Shown here: one piece after another, positions 1 through 6,614 of the stretch
How positions within the stretch are numbered: the stretch's first letter is position 1
Layout: the number at the start of each line of letters is the position of its first letter
Assembly: GCA_958452935.1 (NCBI GenBank)
Contig: CAUDVX010000037.1
Coordinates: forward strand, 1-15,803
From: an uncultured Collinsella sp.
GTDB taxonomy: Bacteria > Actinomycetota > Coriobacteriia > Coriobacteriales > Coriobacteriaceae
Length of the DNA stretch: 15,803 nt
Direction: 5' to 3'
The notes under the pieces: generated by a model
Told to the model about the DNA's origin: nothing
What the model saw: the letters and a program-made list of their open reading frames with translations, nothing else
Databases searched by the model: none
Program-made: the position numbers and the translations under genes

Positions 1-306
1 AAAGCCCTCCTCCTCGGCGGTCTTGGCGAACTCGTCGTACATCGTGGTCCACTCGTAGTTCTCGCCTGCAGCGGCATCACGCAAGTTGTCCAGGGTGTCG
101 GGAACGGCGCCGTCGTGCAGATACTTAAACCACAGCTTGGCGTGCTCGGACTCGTTGCCTGCGGTCTCGGCAAAGATATTCGAGATCTGAACGTAGCCAT
201 CCTTCTTGGCCTTAGATGCGTAGTAGCGATACTTGGTGTGCGCCTGGGACTCACCGGCAAAAGCGGTCTCGAGGTTCTTCTTGGTTTGGGAGTTCTCAAA
301 ATCCAT
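1..306 (-). CDS. Rubrerythrin, N-terminal part (runs off the window)
   Basis: The first 102 residues of a rubrerythrin are visible. In rubrerythrins a di-iron centre in a four-helix ferritin-like domain reduces hydrogen peroxide in the cytoplasm of anaerobes. The visible part carries the expected ligands: Glu19 in the FAGESQAHTKY motif, then Glu52 and His55 in GNESEH, and a further Glu-rich helix near residue 84. The start ATG at 306 follows an AAGGGAAG ribosome binding site with good spacing. The C-terminal part, usually ending in a rubredoxin-like Fe(SCys)4 domain, lies outside the window, so its presence cannot be checked. It lies downstream of mutY on the same strand with 114 bp between and no clear terminator, so it may be co-transcribed or have its own promoter. 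The family call is firm; the domain architecture is incomplete. Confidence 0.93.
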   Translation of the reverse strand, partial: MDFENSQTKKNLETAFAGESQAHTKYRYYASKAKKDGYVQISNIFAETAGNESEHAKLWFKYLHDGAVPDTLDNLRDAAAGENYEWTTMYDEFAKTAEEEGF

Positions 307-420
307 AGGTGTACTTCCCTTCAACATATGCCGCCCGTAGGCTTCGAGCGGCCTTGTCTTTAGGATGCCCTCAAGCCGAGAATTTAAACCTTACAATCCT
401 CTTCTTCAGATTCGGGTAGG

Positions 421-1326
421 CTACACGCTTAGCCAGCGGTCACCCTCCACGCGGCAAAAGCCCTCACGCTCCAAGTCGGCCAAAATGCCTGCAACGAGAT
501 CGTGATCGACCGGCTCGCGGCCTGCTGCCGCCTCCATTTCGTTTACACCCGCCACGGCCTCGGCGAGTGTGATGCCCGCCGGCCGCCCATCGCGCGCCGC
601 CAGCAGCATGCGCACAATATGAGCGCGCTTTTGGCGACGCGAGCCCTCAAACTTGGACTGACGACTATAGCTCGCCGAGCGCCTGGACGGATTGGGCAGC
701 GTCTTCTTAAGATACGCGCCATAATCCAGCAGCGCGTAATACCATGCGCGCGGTGTGTCGGCATCATCGAGCGGCACGGCAAAGGGAGCAATCTCATCCG
801 CCGTCGCACCGGGAGCTGCCGGACAGGCGGCCTGAATCAGCGGCACCAGCTCGCGATCGGGAACGGCGGGCACATCGGGAAAGAAATGATGCAGAAAAAC
901 CGTGCGCACGTTGGTCTCCAGATACACCCCCGGAAGATCGAACGCAAACGACCGGATGCCCTGCGCCGTCGCCGGGCCAATACCGGGCAGGGCGACCAAG
1001 TCGCGCGTCTCACGTGGAAACTCCCCGTCCCTGTCCTCTACAACGCGCCGAGCGGCCTTGTGGAGTGCCAGAGCGCGTCGGTTGTAGCCCATCCCTTGCC
1101 AAGCGTCCAAAACATCGGAAGGCGCGGCCCGGGCAAGCGCCTGCACGGTTGGAAAGCGATCGAGCCACGCGGGCATACGCGTCTCCACGCGCGGCACCTG
1201 CGTTTGCTGCAGCATAACCTCGGAAAGCCAAATAATGTACGGGTCGCGCGTGCGGCGCCACGGAAGGTCGCGATAACGCAGGACCCCTTCCGAACGAATC
1301 ATCGAACGAAAGGGGTCCTGAATCAT
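421..1326 (-). CDS. mutY: MutY-like A/G-specific adenine glycosylase without Fe-S ligands
   Basis: This 301-residue HhH-GPD base-excision-repair glycosylase resembles MutY, which removes adenine mispaired with 8-oxoguanine. Visible motifs are LPW (21-23), WLSEVMLQQTQV with the catalytic Glu36, GMGYNRRA near 78-85, and the helix-hairpin-helix LPGIGPATA (113-121). Two departures from E. coli MutY stand out. The position of catalytic Asp138 is Glu137 (YLETNVRTV), and the four-cysteine [4Fe-4S] loop is absent: the only cysteines are Cys168 and Cys291, and residues 205-235 are basic and Ser/Arg-rich. The C-terminal NUDIX-like 8-oxoG recognition domain is also missing, replaced by a short region of about 65 residues. 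The ATG at 1326 follows AAGGAG and lies 21 bp after the rrf2 stop, so the two genes form an operon. The MutY-like fold is certain; substrate specificity is inferred. Confidence 0.88.
   Translation of the reverse strand: MIQDPFRSMIRSEGVLRYRDLPWRRTRDPYIIWLSEVMLQQTQVPRVETRMPAWLDRFPTVQALARAAPSDVLDAWQGMGYNRRALALHKAARRVVEDRDGEFPRETRDLVALPGIGPATAQGIRSFAFDLPGVYLETNVRTVFLHHFFPDVPAVPDRELVPLIQAACPAAPGATADEIAPFAVPLDDADTPRAWYYALLDYGAYLKKTLPNPSRRSASYSRQSKFEGSRRQKRAHIVRMLLAARDGRPAGITLAEAVAGVNEMEAAAGREPVDHDLVAGILADLEREGFCRVEGDRWLSV
1279..1320 (-). repeat. Perfect 11-bp inverted repeat inside the mutY 5' coding end
   Basis: CAGGACCCCTT (1279-1289) and AAGGGGTCCTG (1310-1320) are perfect reverse complements around a 20-nt loop. 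On the mutY message the stem spans codons 3 to 16, immediately after the start codon, where it could slow initiation. It may be chance codon usage. Confidence 0.6.
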
Positions 1327-1347
1327 GGCTATGCTCCTTATGCGGCG

Positions 1348-1833
1348 CTATTCCTCCCGGCACGCGCACGCACAGGTGGCGTACTCGGGAAACGCATCGC
1401 GGTCGGCGAACTTGGAATCTACGGCCGGGAACTGGCGGTGAGCGACGATATCGCTCAGCGAAACGGAATCGAGGTAGTCGCGCATCAGCGCTTGAGCTCC
1501 GGCCCACAGGGGATGATAACAGCACGTGCCCATGCGTGCACAGTCGCCATCGGGCGCGGTGCAATCGTTCATGACCATGGGGCCCTGAACGGCTTCAACG
1601 ACCTGGCGGATGGTGACATCGTCGGGGCTGACCTTAAGACGCATGCCGCCGTGGACGCCACGCAGGCTCTCCACAATACCGGCCTGAACCAAACCATGAT
1701 GAATCGAACGGGCAAACGAATACGGGACATTGACCTCTTCGGCGGCGGTGCGAACAGAAAGCAGACGCTCCGGGTCCTCGGCAAGCATCGCGAGCATGCG
1801 AAGGGCGTAATCAGTCTTCCTCGATATGTCCAT
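1348..1833 (-). CDS. Rrf2-family iron-sulfur transcriptional regulator
   Basis: This 161-residue Rrf2-family repressor begins with the typical MDISRKTDYALRML helix. A winged-helix DNA-binding domain follows, with LSVRTAAEEVNVPYSF as the recognition region and the wing at ESLRGVHGGMRL. Cys91, Cys98 and Cys104 (C-X6-C-X5-C, with an extra Cys105) match the region that binds a [2Fe-2S] or [4Fe-4S] cluster in IscR, NsrR and RsrR. It should therefore sense iron-sulfur status, NO or redox state. The C-terminus ends in an unusual CACAC tail (Cys154, 156, 158). The reading frame is open upstream, but the ATG at 1833 has an AAAGGGGA site and gives the canonical N-terminus. It heads an operon with mutY; rubrerythrin lies further downstream. 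The family is certain; the exact sensed signal is not known. Confidence 0.92.
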   Translation of the reverse strand: MDISRKTDYALRMLAMLAEDPERLLSVRTAAEEVNVPYSFARSIHHGLVQAGIVESLRGVHGGMRLKVSPDDVTIRQVVEAVQGPMVMNDCTAPDGDCARMGTCCYHPLWAGAQALMRDYLDSVSLSDIVAHRQFPAVDSKFADRDAFPEYATCACACREE

Positions 1834-1992
1834 TTTTCCCCTTTCAAGGAATAGGAACAGCTCGAACGAGCTCCGGAGCCGAGCTTGCGTCGAGACACCA
1901 ATGACCGTATGGACGCCCAAATAGCAAAACGGGTGCCCACTGAATACCGCATTTGAAGCCTCTTGCATCAAAAACGGTCCACAGTGCAATTT

Positions 1993-1998
1993 AGTATA
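1993..1998 (-). promoter_or_regulatory. Candidate -10 box for rrf2-mutY
   Basis: TATACT on the minus strand, inside TTAGGTTATACTAA, is a good -10 hexamer. The corresponding -35 (around 2016-2021, TTCAAC) is weak, as expected for a regulated promoter. It would give a leader of about 150 nt that contains two short palindromes just before the ribosome binding site. The TTAG...CTAA arms around the -10 could be an operator. Confidence 0.4.
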
Positions 1999-2140
1999 AC
2001 CTAACCCCCTGCTTCGTTGAACAGGTGTTGTGCAACAAACGCCTTGTTTAAACACATGTCTCAAACGGAGCTTGTCCGGGAATTGGAAGGATTTGGTTTC
2101 GGGTGAAAGGGGCCGATGGGATCAAGGTCCTATCAAACGC

Positions 2141-2168
2141 AAAAAGCCACGTCCGAAGACGTGGCTTT
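2141..2168 (-). terminator. Terminator of tRNA-Asp
   Basis: AAAGCCACGTC (2143-2153) and GACGTGGCTTT (2158-2168) form a perfect 11-bp stem. Read on the minus strand the loop is TTCG and a run of five T follows. It begins 8 bp after the tRNA 3' end, a classic rho-independent terminator. Confidence 0.92.
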
Positions 2169-2176
2169 AATTGCGT

Positions 2177-2254
<78 letters not shown>

Positions 2255-2300
2255 AGGCAGTCGTTCGCGTTTGTTTCCGCTCGCGTGCGCTGCGGGGATT

Positions 2301-2353
2301 AGTATACACAGAAGTCTGTCCGGTGCGCAACAACTTTTTTGAAAATATTTTTT
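2301..2353 (-). promoter_or_regulatory. tRNA-Asp promoter with UP element
   Basis: On the minus strand a TATACT -10 (2301-2306) follows a TTGCGC -35 (2325-2330) with an 18-bp spacer. Upstream, 2335-2353 reads six A, TATTTTC, six A. This matches the consensus alpha-CTD UP element (AAAWWTWTTTT-N3-AAA) at every fixed position and sits at about -41 to -59 from the predicted start near 2294. That is the arrangement of a strong stable-RNA promoter. Confidence 0.72.
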
Positions 2354-2362
2354 GGGCCCTTC

Positions 2363-2506
2363 GGGAGGGTCTCCGGGGCCGGCGGGCGCGGGTTAAGTTT
2401 GCTGCTCTACAGTCCTGCGCAAGACGGAAAGCACATTAAGTGCTTTCCTTTGCGTACGGAACTCGCGACAAACTTAACCCCCGCCCTCAGCCCCGGAGAC
2501 CCTCCC
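2363..2506. repeat. 144-bp intergenic palindrome (MITE- or ncRNA-like)
   Basis: The outer arms GGGAGGGTCTCCGGGG (2363-2378) and its exact reverse complement (2491-2506) are 16 bp. A second pair of arms, GGTTAAGTTT (2391-2400) and AAACTTAACC (2470-2479), is also perfect. At the centre GGAAAGCAC (2426-2434) pairs with GTGCTTTCC (2440-2448), with more pairing outside it (TTGCG with CGCAA). The whole element can fold into one long hairpin in DNA or RNA. It occupies most of the gene-free stretch 2255-2664. I see no clear target-site duplication, transposase or T-run directly after it. It could be a terminal-inverted-repeat element or a structured RNA. Confidence 0.75.
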
Positions 2507-2622
2507 TGCCGTCACTTTGTTCGAGTCGTTGTTGTTCCTCGCCGCTTCCGCGGCTCGAGGTCCCCGTTCTCCTCGGCGGGGTTGTCTAAGGTTGTCGCTG
2601 AAGCTCTGCCTTTTGCTCAAAG

Positions 2623-2657
2623 AAAAACGGGAGATGCAATCTGCATCCCCCGTTTTT
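2623..2657. terminator. Bidirectional terminator after the phosphoesterase gene
   Basis: AAAAACGGGAGATGCA and TGCATCCCCCGTTTTT form a long stem with one interruption and an ATC loop, with T-runs on both strands. It lies 8 bp past the stop codon of the metallophosphoesterase and would end its transcript. No plus-strand gene approaches it. Confidence 0.85.
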
Positions 2658-2664
2658 GTTGCGT

Positions 2665-3132
2665 TTACTCTAGGTCAATAAACTTGGTGCTCAGGATCTT
2701 GCCGTCTTTGACAAGCATTCTGGCCATGGTGGGGCCTCTGGTGCCTCTGGGGTAGCTGGCGCTGCCGGGGTTGAGGACTAGGCAGCGGCCTACTTGGGCT
2801 TCTTTGGTTACGTGGGTGTGACCGTTGATGGCTACGTCTACGGATCCCACGGGAAGATCTTCGCGGTAGTGGGCTACGGCGAATTTGAGGCCTTCGTAGG
2901 TGAAGATGGCCAGACGGTCTACATCCGGGCCGTAGTCGCGGTAGTAGTCGTTGTTTCCTAGGACCGCTCGCACGGGAGCGATGGTGCATAGATGCTCGTA
3001 ATCCATCTCTGAGGTGAGGTCTCCCGCGTGGATGATCAAATCTGCGCCCTTGAGCTCATCCAGAAGCGCGGGCGAAAGATAGCCGTGGGTGTCCGAGATG
3101 ATGTCGATGCGCTTGGCGTTTGCACTGTTCAT
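2665..3132 (-). CDS. YfcE/MJ0936-type metallophosphoesterase
   Basis: This 155-residue single-domain cytoplasmic calcineurin-like phosphoesterase is of normal length for the family. Di-metal binding motifs are visible in order: SDTHG (Asp14, His16), HAGD (Asp38), GNND (59-62), His88, and GHTH (104-107). YfcE and MJ0936 hydrolyse phosphodiesters with Mn2+ or Ni2+, often on artificial substrates, and the natural substrate is generally unknown. The usual HG dipeptide after the fourth motif is replaced by AHYRE, a small deviation. The ATG at 3132 has an AGAAGGGA site. The gene is isolated by terminators on both sides. A TATATA at 3162-3167 may be its -10, but I find no matching -35. Family certain, function open. 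Confidence 0.92.
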   Translation of the reverse strand: MNSANAKRIDIISDTHGYLSPALLDELKGADLIIHAGDLTSEMDYEHLCTIAPVRAVLGNNDYYRDYGPDVDRLAIFTYEGLKFAVAHYREDLPVGSVDVAINGHTHVTKEAQVGRCLVLNPGSASYPRGTRGPTMARMLVKDGKILSTKFIDLE

Positions 3133-3168
3133 GGGATCCCTTCTGCAAAACCGATTCGACGTATATAC

Positions 3169-3215
3169 AAAAAGCCCCACGGCTCCGCAGACAATTGGTC
3201 TACAGGGCTGCGGGG
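3169..3215 (-). terminator. Terminator of the LytTR response regulator operon
   Basis: On the minus strand CCCCGC...GTGGGG closes an imperfect stem whose upper part GTAGAC/GTCTGC encloses a CAATT loop, followed by five T (3169-3173). It starts 8 bp after the response regulator stop codon. Confidence 0.75.
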
Positions 3216-3223
3216 CCAGTGCG

Positions 3224-3940
3224 CTAGAGGCTCAGGGCCTTCTTGAGCGGCACAACGCGGCGGCGCGAGACCGGCACGCGTTCGTCGACGCCCGTAATGC
3301 CCAGTTGGATAGCGCCCGAGGGCACCGTCTCGACATCTGTGACGCACGCCAAGTTGACGATATAGCGACGATGAACGCGAAAGAAGCCAAAGTCGCAAAG
3401 CTTGGCCTCGAACTGCGCCAACGAAGTCGTCGATAGAAAACGATCATCGACGGTATAGATACAGGAGTAATCGTCCTTGGCCATGATGAAGCGAATGTCA
3501 TCCACGGGGATGAGGACCTTACGGCCGCCCCTTTCCACCGGAATGCGCTCGATGGTGGCTTTGCTGTCCGTGACGGGCTTGGCGTGTTGCATGACCTTCT
3601 CGATCGCGCGATCCAGACGTGCCTCCTCAACCGGCTTCATTAGGTAATCGACGGCATCTACGTCGAACGCCTCGACGGCATGATCGCTATACGCGGTCAC
3701 AAACACAATCGCCGGCGGATTCTTAAGCTTATGTAGCGCCTCGGCAAGCTGCAGACCAGAAGCGCCGGGCATCGAGATATCGAGAAAGACGACATCGACG
3801 CGGCTTTCCATCAGCATCTCAATGGCGGAGCGGACGCTCGACGCCTCAGTGATCGTGCCGATCTTGCCCGTCTGCTCGAGCAAGAAGCGAAGTTCCGAAC
3901 GGGCCGGGGCCTCATCATCCACAATCATCGCACGCAGCAT
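3224..3940 (-). CDS. LytTR-family response regulator 1
   Basis: This 238-residue regulator has an N-terminal receiver domain (about 1-118) and a C-terminal LytTR DNA-binding domain (about 133-238). Receiver residues are intact: acidic Asp8-Asp9, phospho-acceptor Asp54 (VFLDISMPG), Thr82 and Lys102 (MKPVEEA). The LytTR part shows FFRVHRRYIVNL and the closing VPVSRRR motif. The ATG at 3940 puts the receiver in its usual frame with a GAAAGG site about 10 nt upstream; a TTG eight codons earlier is less likely. It follows its partner kinase by 72 bp, which contain a small GC hairpin but no terminator. LytTR regulators bind paired direct repeats and control envelope, virulence or nutrient genes. 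Its targets cannot be read from the window. It is paralogous to the regulator at 9243-9977. Confidence 0.95.
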   Translation of the reverse strand: MLRAMIVDDEAPARSELRFLLEQTGKIGTITEASSVRSAIEMLMESRVDVVFLDISMPGASGLQLAEALHKLKNPPAIVFVTAYSDHAVEAFDVDAVDYLMKPVEEARLDRAIEKVMQHAKPVTDSKATIERIPVERGGRKVLIPVDDIRFIMAKDDYSCIYTVDDRFLSTTSLAQFEAKLCDFGFFRVHRRYIVNLACVTDVETVPSGAIQLGITGVDERVPVSRRRVVPLKKALSL

Positions 3941-4012
3941 AGGGATTAAACCTTTCGTCAACAAACTACGCTGGGCATCCGCCGCTTGGCGTTGAGCCCA
4001 TAGCCTTTTATT

Positions 4013-5356
4013 TTACTCTTGAATGTCAAAGATGCTCTCTGACAAATCAAGATGCAGGAGCACTTTGGTGCCCTTGCCCGGCGCCGATTCGACGCGCGTA
4101 TAAGAGTGCGGTCCATAAAAGCGATGGATGCGCTCAGAAATATTGTGCATGGCCACGCCGGCGCCGCCGCCTTGCGGGGAACTGGCATCGGGGCGGGCGG
4201 AGCGCTCATCAAACAGCCTGGCGGCGGTGCCCTCGTCCATGCCCACGCCGTTGTCGGCCACGGCAATCAGGATTGCGTCGTCGCCGTCTTGATGGACGGT
4301 CACATCGATCTGCAGGGCATCGCCATCGCCCATGCCATGCCGCACGGCGTTCTCGACAATGGGCTGGATTACAAAGGCCGGGACCAACGTGTCCTCGACA
4401 TCCTCGGAGACATCGAAGGTCGCCAGTACGCGGTCCTCGCCAAAGCGCGCCTTCTCAAACGTCAGGTAGCGCTTGGTCTGGGCAACCTCGCGCGAGACCG
4501 GGATAAGCGACCCCGAGTTGTCGAGCGTGGCGCGATAGAACGAGGAGAACTCGCGCAGCAGCTCGCGGGCACGCAGCGGGTCGGTACGCGTAAACGACGC
4601 GATGGTGTTGAGCGTGTTAAACAGAAAGTGCGGATTGATCTGCGCCTGCAGGGCACGCACCTCGGCACGGGCCGTGAGTTCCTTTTGCACCTCGAGCTCG
4701 TGGATGGCGAGCTGCGTGGACAGGATCTCGGCAAAACCCGAGGCGAGCGCATACTGGGTACGGTCGACGGCACGCGGGGTCTTGTAGTAGAACTTGAGCG
4801 TGCCGACGGTGCGGTCGCCCACCTTGATAGGCGCGATGATGCCGGCGGGAACATGGTTGTGCGAGCCATCCGCACCCACCACGTCCACCACGCGGTTGAA
4901 CGACTGCACGATGCCGTGCTCAATGACGTAGCGCGTGGCAAGCGTATGGATGGGCGAATCGGGCAGCAGCTTTTCCTCGAACTCGCCCACGCAGGCCAGC
5001 ACGTTGCCCTCATCGGTGATGGCAACGGTCATGGCACGTGTCTCGGGCAGGATACGCCGGCACACCAAAAGCGCCGATTCCTGCGTCAGGCCGCCTTTAA
5101 TGTCCTCGAGCATGGCCGAGGCAACCGAAAGCGTCTCCTCGGTGTACTGGGAGCGTACCGAATCGGGATTGAGCGTCAAAAAGATAAAGATGCACAGGAA
5201 GATGCACAGCAGCGCACAGGCGATCACCGTGGCAATCGGCTCAATGCCAGTCGCCAGGGCAAAGATAAAGTACACCAACACGCAAACGGCGCAGACAACG
5301 GCGATGATGCGAAAGATTGAAATTGAATTATCGCGCTGGGCGCGGCGGTCGATCAT
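4013..5356 (-). CDS. LytS/BtsS-type sensor histidine kinase 1
   Basis: This 447-residue membrane kinase has two N-terminal transmembrane segments (about 14-35 and 41-62), a GAF-like sensor region (about 75-215), a short coiled region, then the His_kinase domain with NPHFLFNTLNT (phospho-acceptor His243). The ATPase domain has the N box QPIVENAVRHG (Asn336), G1 box DNGVGM (368-373) and G2 box GGGAGVAMHN (397-406). The linker STQLAIHELEVQKEL matches LytS and BtsS, but the 5TM sensor of those proteins is reduced to two helices. The ATG overlaps the stop codon of the upstream glycosyltransferase by 4 nt (ATGA), with GGAGGGGG upstream, so translation is probably coupled. Partner of the regulator just downstream; signal unknown. 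Confidence 0.95.
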   Translation of the reverse strand: MIDRRAQRDNSISIFRIIAVVCAVCVLVYFIFALATGIEPIATVIACALLCIFLCIFIFLTLNPDSVRSQYTEETLSVASAMLEDIKGGLTQESALLVCRRILPETRAMTVAITDEGNVLACVGEFEEKLLPDSPIHTLATRYVIEHGIVQSFNRVVDVVGADGSHNHVPAGIIAPIKVGDRTVGTLKFYYKTPRAVDRTQYALASGFAEILSTQLAIHELEVQKELTARAEVRALQAQINPHFLFNTLNTIASFTRTDPLRARELLREFSSFYRATLDNSGSLIPVSREVAQTKRYLTFEKARFGEDRVLATFDVSEDVEDTLVPAFVIQPIVENAVRHGMGDGDALQIDVTVHQDGDDAILIAVADNGVGMDEGTAARLFDERSARPDASSPQGGGAGVAMHNISERIHRFYGPHSYTRVESAPGKGTKVLLHLDLSESIFDIQE

Positions 5357-6540
5357 TCAGCCCCCTCCAGGATGCTAATCAGTTGTGCGTCGCGCCAAAG
5401 TTCGTCCATGATCTTGGGCCAGAAACTCTGAAAACGTAGGTAGCTTGCGGCGTTTTGGCGGGCATAGATCTTGGCCTCGTCAATACCATGACGCCAGATG
5501 CGCAGATACCCATCGTGCTCGCGGGTAAACACGCTGCGAACCATGGCGGTCTTGCGCACGCGGTCGTCGAGCTCGCGCGAGATCCACGGACCCGGATAGG
5601 GCATGAGTGATGCGGCCGTAACCGGAATGAGCTCCTTTTGGTGCGCAGCGAACGTCAGCTTGGCCCGCTCGTAGTACCAACGGTACACGTCCTGCATAAA
5701 GCGCGGCGAGCGCTTCTCGGACTCGGGCGGCAGGTGGCGTACGGTCCACTCGTTGTCGAACCACACGTCATAGCCGAACATGCGCATGTTAAACAGGTAG
5801 TCCAGATCCTCGCCGCGGGTGATAAACGGGTCGAAGGCCACGCGCGTAAAGGCGCGGGCGTGCAGGGCCATCAGGCCGCCGCACACGTAATTGGAACGCG
5901 AGATGCGGGTGCCCGAGAGCGCCTTTTTCATCCAGCGATTGAACTCGATACGCTTGGTCCACCAGCGATGGCAAATGCCCACTTTGTCCGTGGGAGCCAG
6001 CGGCGACCCGTCGCGATCGTAAAAGTATCCGCTCTTGACTAAAATCGGCAGGCCCTGACGCGTCTGTTGGCCCAGTGCATAGGTCGCACGCTTCATAAAG
6101 TCGGCATCGATGACGGTCTCGTCGTCATCCAAAAACACGACCGCGTCGTGCCCCAGCACCGCCGCACAGGCAAGACCCATGTTGCGGATGGCGCCGTAGC
6201 CGCGCAGGCTCACGCACTCGCCCGAGCCTTTGGGCGCGATCTGTGCCACGCGGTCGGCAACACGCGAAGCCTGAGTATTGGTAACGATGGTGACCTTAAG
6301 TGTGGGATGCGCATTAACGATTTCGTGCACGCGATGGGATACGTCGGCCGTGGCGGAAACCGGACAGACCACCAAGAGAATGATGCGCGGAATGTCGCGC
6401 ACCTGTTCGAGCGAAGTCAGGCAGCGATCGAGCTCCGGGTTGGCGGCATTGAGCGACGTCGAGTGATCGTAGGTGCCGGGAGCGTTTGCTTGGGTATCAT
6501 CGCCCGCCCAATATGTTGGGATCACAACCGTGGCGTTCAT
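5353..6540 (-). CDS. GT2-like family glycosyltransferase, first gene of a two-component operon
   Basis: This 395-residue soluble protein begins with MNATVVIPTYWAG, the first beta strand of a GT-A fold. It shows the metal/nucleotide-sugar motif VVFLDDDE (Asp138-140), a GGLMALHARAF acceptor-side motif near 221-231, and the catalytic-type GEDLDYLFNMRMFG (Glu244, Asp245). It lacks membrane helices, so it probably acts at the cytoplasmic face on a polysaccharide, teichoic-acid-like or glycolipid precursor. That substrate is inference. The ATG at 6540 has a strong GGAGGG site. Its stop codon overlaps the kinase start, placing it first in a glycosyltransferase-kinase-regulator operon. A terminator-like hairpin sits 22-58 bp upstream of the start. 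An unusual insert with NTQASRV near 88-94 and the long C-terminal half (270-395) have no motif I recognise. Confidence 0.85.
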   Translation of the reverse strand: MNATVVIPTYWAGDDTQANAPGTYDHSTSLNAANPELDRCLTSLEQVRDIPRIILLVVCPVSATADVSHRVHEIVNAHPTLKVTIVTNTQASRVADRVAQIAPKGSGECVSLRGYGAIRNMGLACAAVLGHDAVVFLDDDETVIDADFMKRATYALGQQTRQGLPILVKSGYFYDRDGSPLAPTDKVGICHRWWTKRIEFNRWMKKALSGTRISRSNYVCGGLMALHARAFTRVAFDPFITRGEDLDYLFNMRMFGYDVWFDNEWTVRHLPPESEKRSPRFMQDVYRWYYERAKLTFAAHQKELIPVTAASLMPYPGPWISRELDDRVRKTAMVRSVFTREHDGYLRIWRHGIDEAKIYARQNAASYLRFQSFWPKIMDELWRDAQLISILEGAE

Positions 6541-6562
6541 ACCTTTACCCTCCTTGCAACAC

Positions 6563-6598
6563 AAAAACGGGGCGCCGCCAAACACAGGCGACGCCCCG
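6563..6598 (-). terminator. Terminator-like hairpin between transporter and glycosyltransferase genes
   Basis: On the minus strand CGGGGCGTCGCC and GGCGGCGCCCCG form a 12-bp stem with one mismatch around a 7-nt loop, followed by five T at 6563-6567. It can end the upstream transporter transcript. Because it lies 22 nt before the glycosyltransferase ATG and downstream of a candidate -10 (6615-6620), it may also act as an attenuator in that operon's leader. Confidence 0.85.
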
Positions 6599-6614
6599 CG
6601 ACCTAGCTGATTCC

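Noticed and set aside
502..1854. 450-codon plus-strand open frame opposite rrf2 and mutY
   Set aside because: Antisense shadow of two clear genes in GC-rich DNA; its product has no family features.
1834..2064. N-terminal extension of the Rrf2 regulator in the open upstream frame
   Set aside because: MDISRKTDYA at 1833 is the normal family start with a good ribosome binding site; the upstream segment lies over the predicted promoter and leader.
2339..2755. Open frame on the plus strand across the gene-free stretch after the tRNA promoter
   Set aside because: It runs through the palindrome, a bidirectional terminator and the antisense of the phosphoesterase, has no ribosome binding site and no recognisable domain.
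3941..3964. TTG start eight codons upstream for response regulator 1
   Set aside because: The ATG at 3940 begins the receiver domain at its usual position and has an acceptable GAAAGG site; the extension has no family match.
4052..5320. 422-codon plus-strand open frame opposite kinase 1
   Set aside because: Shadow frame: its long His/Arg/Gly-rich product comes from the complement of the kinase codons.
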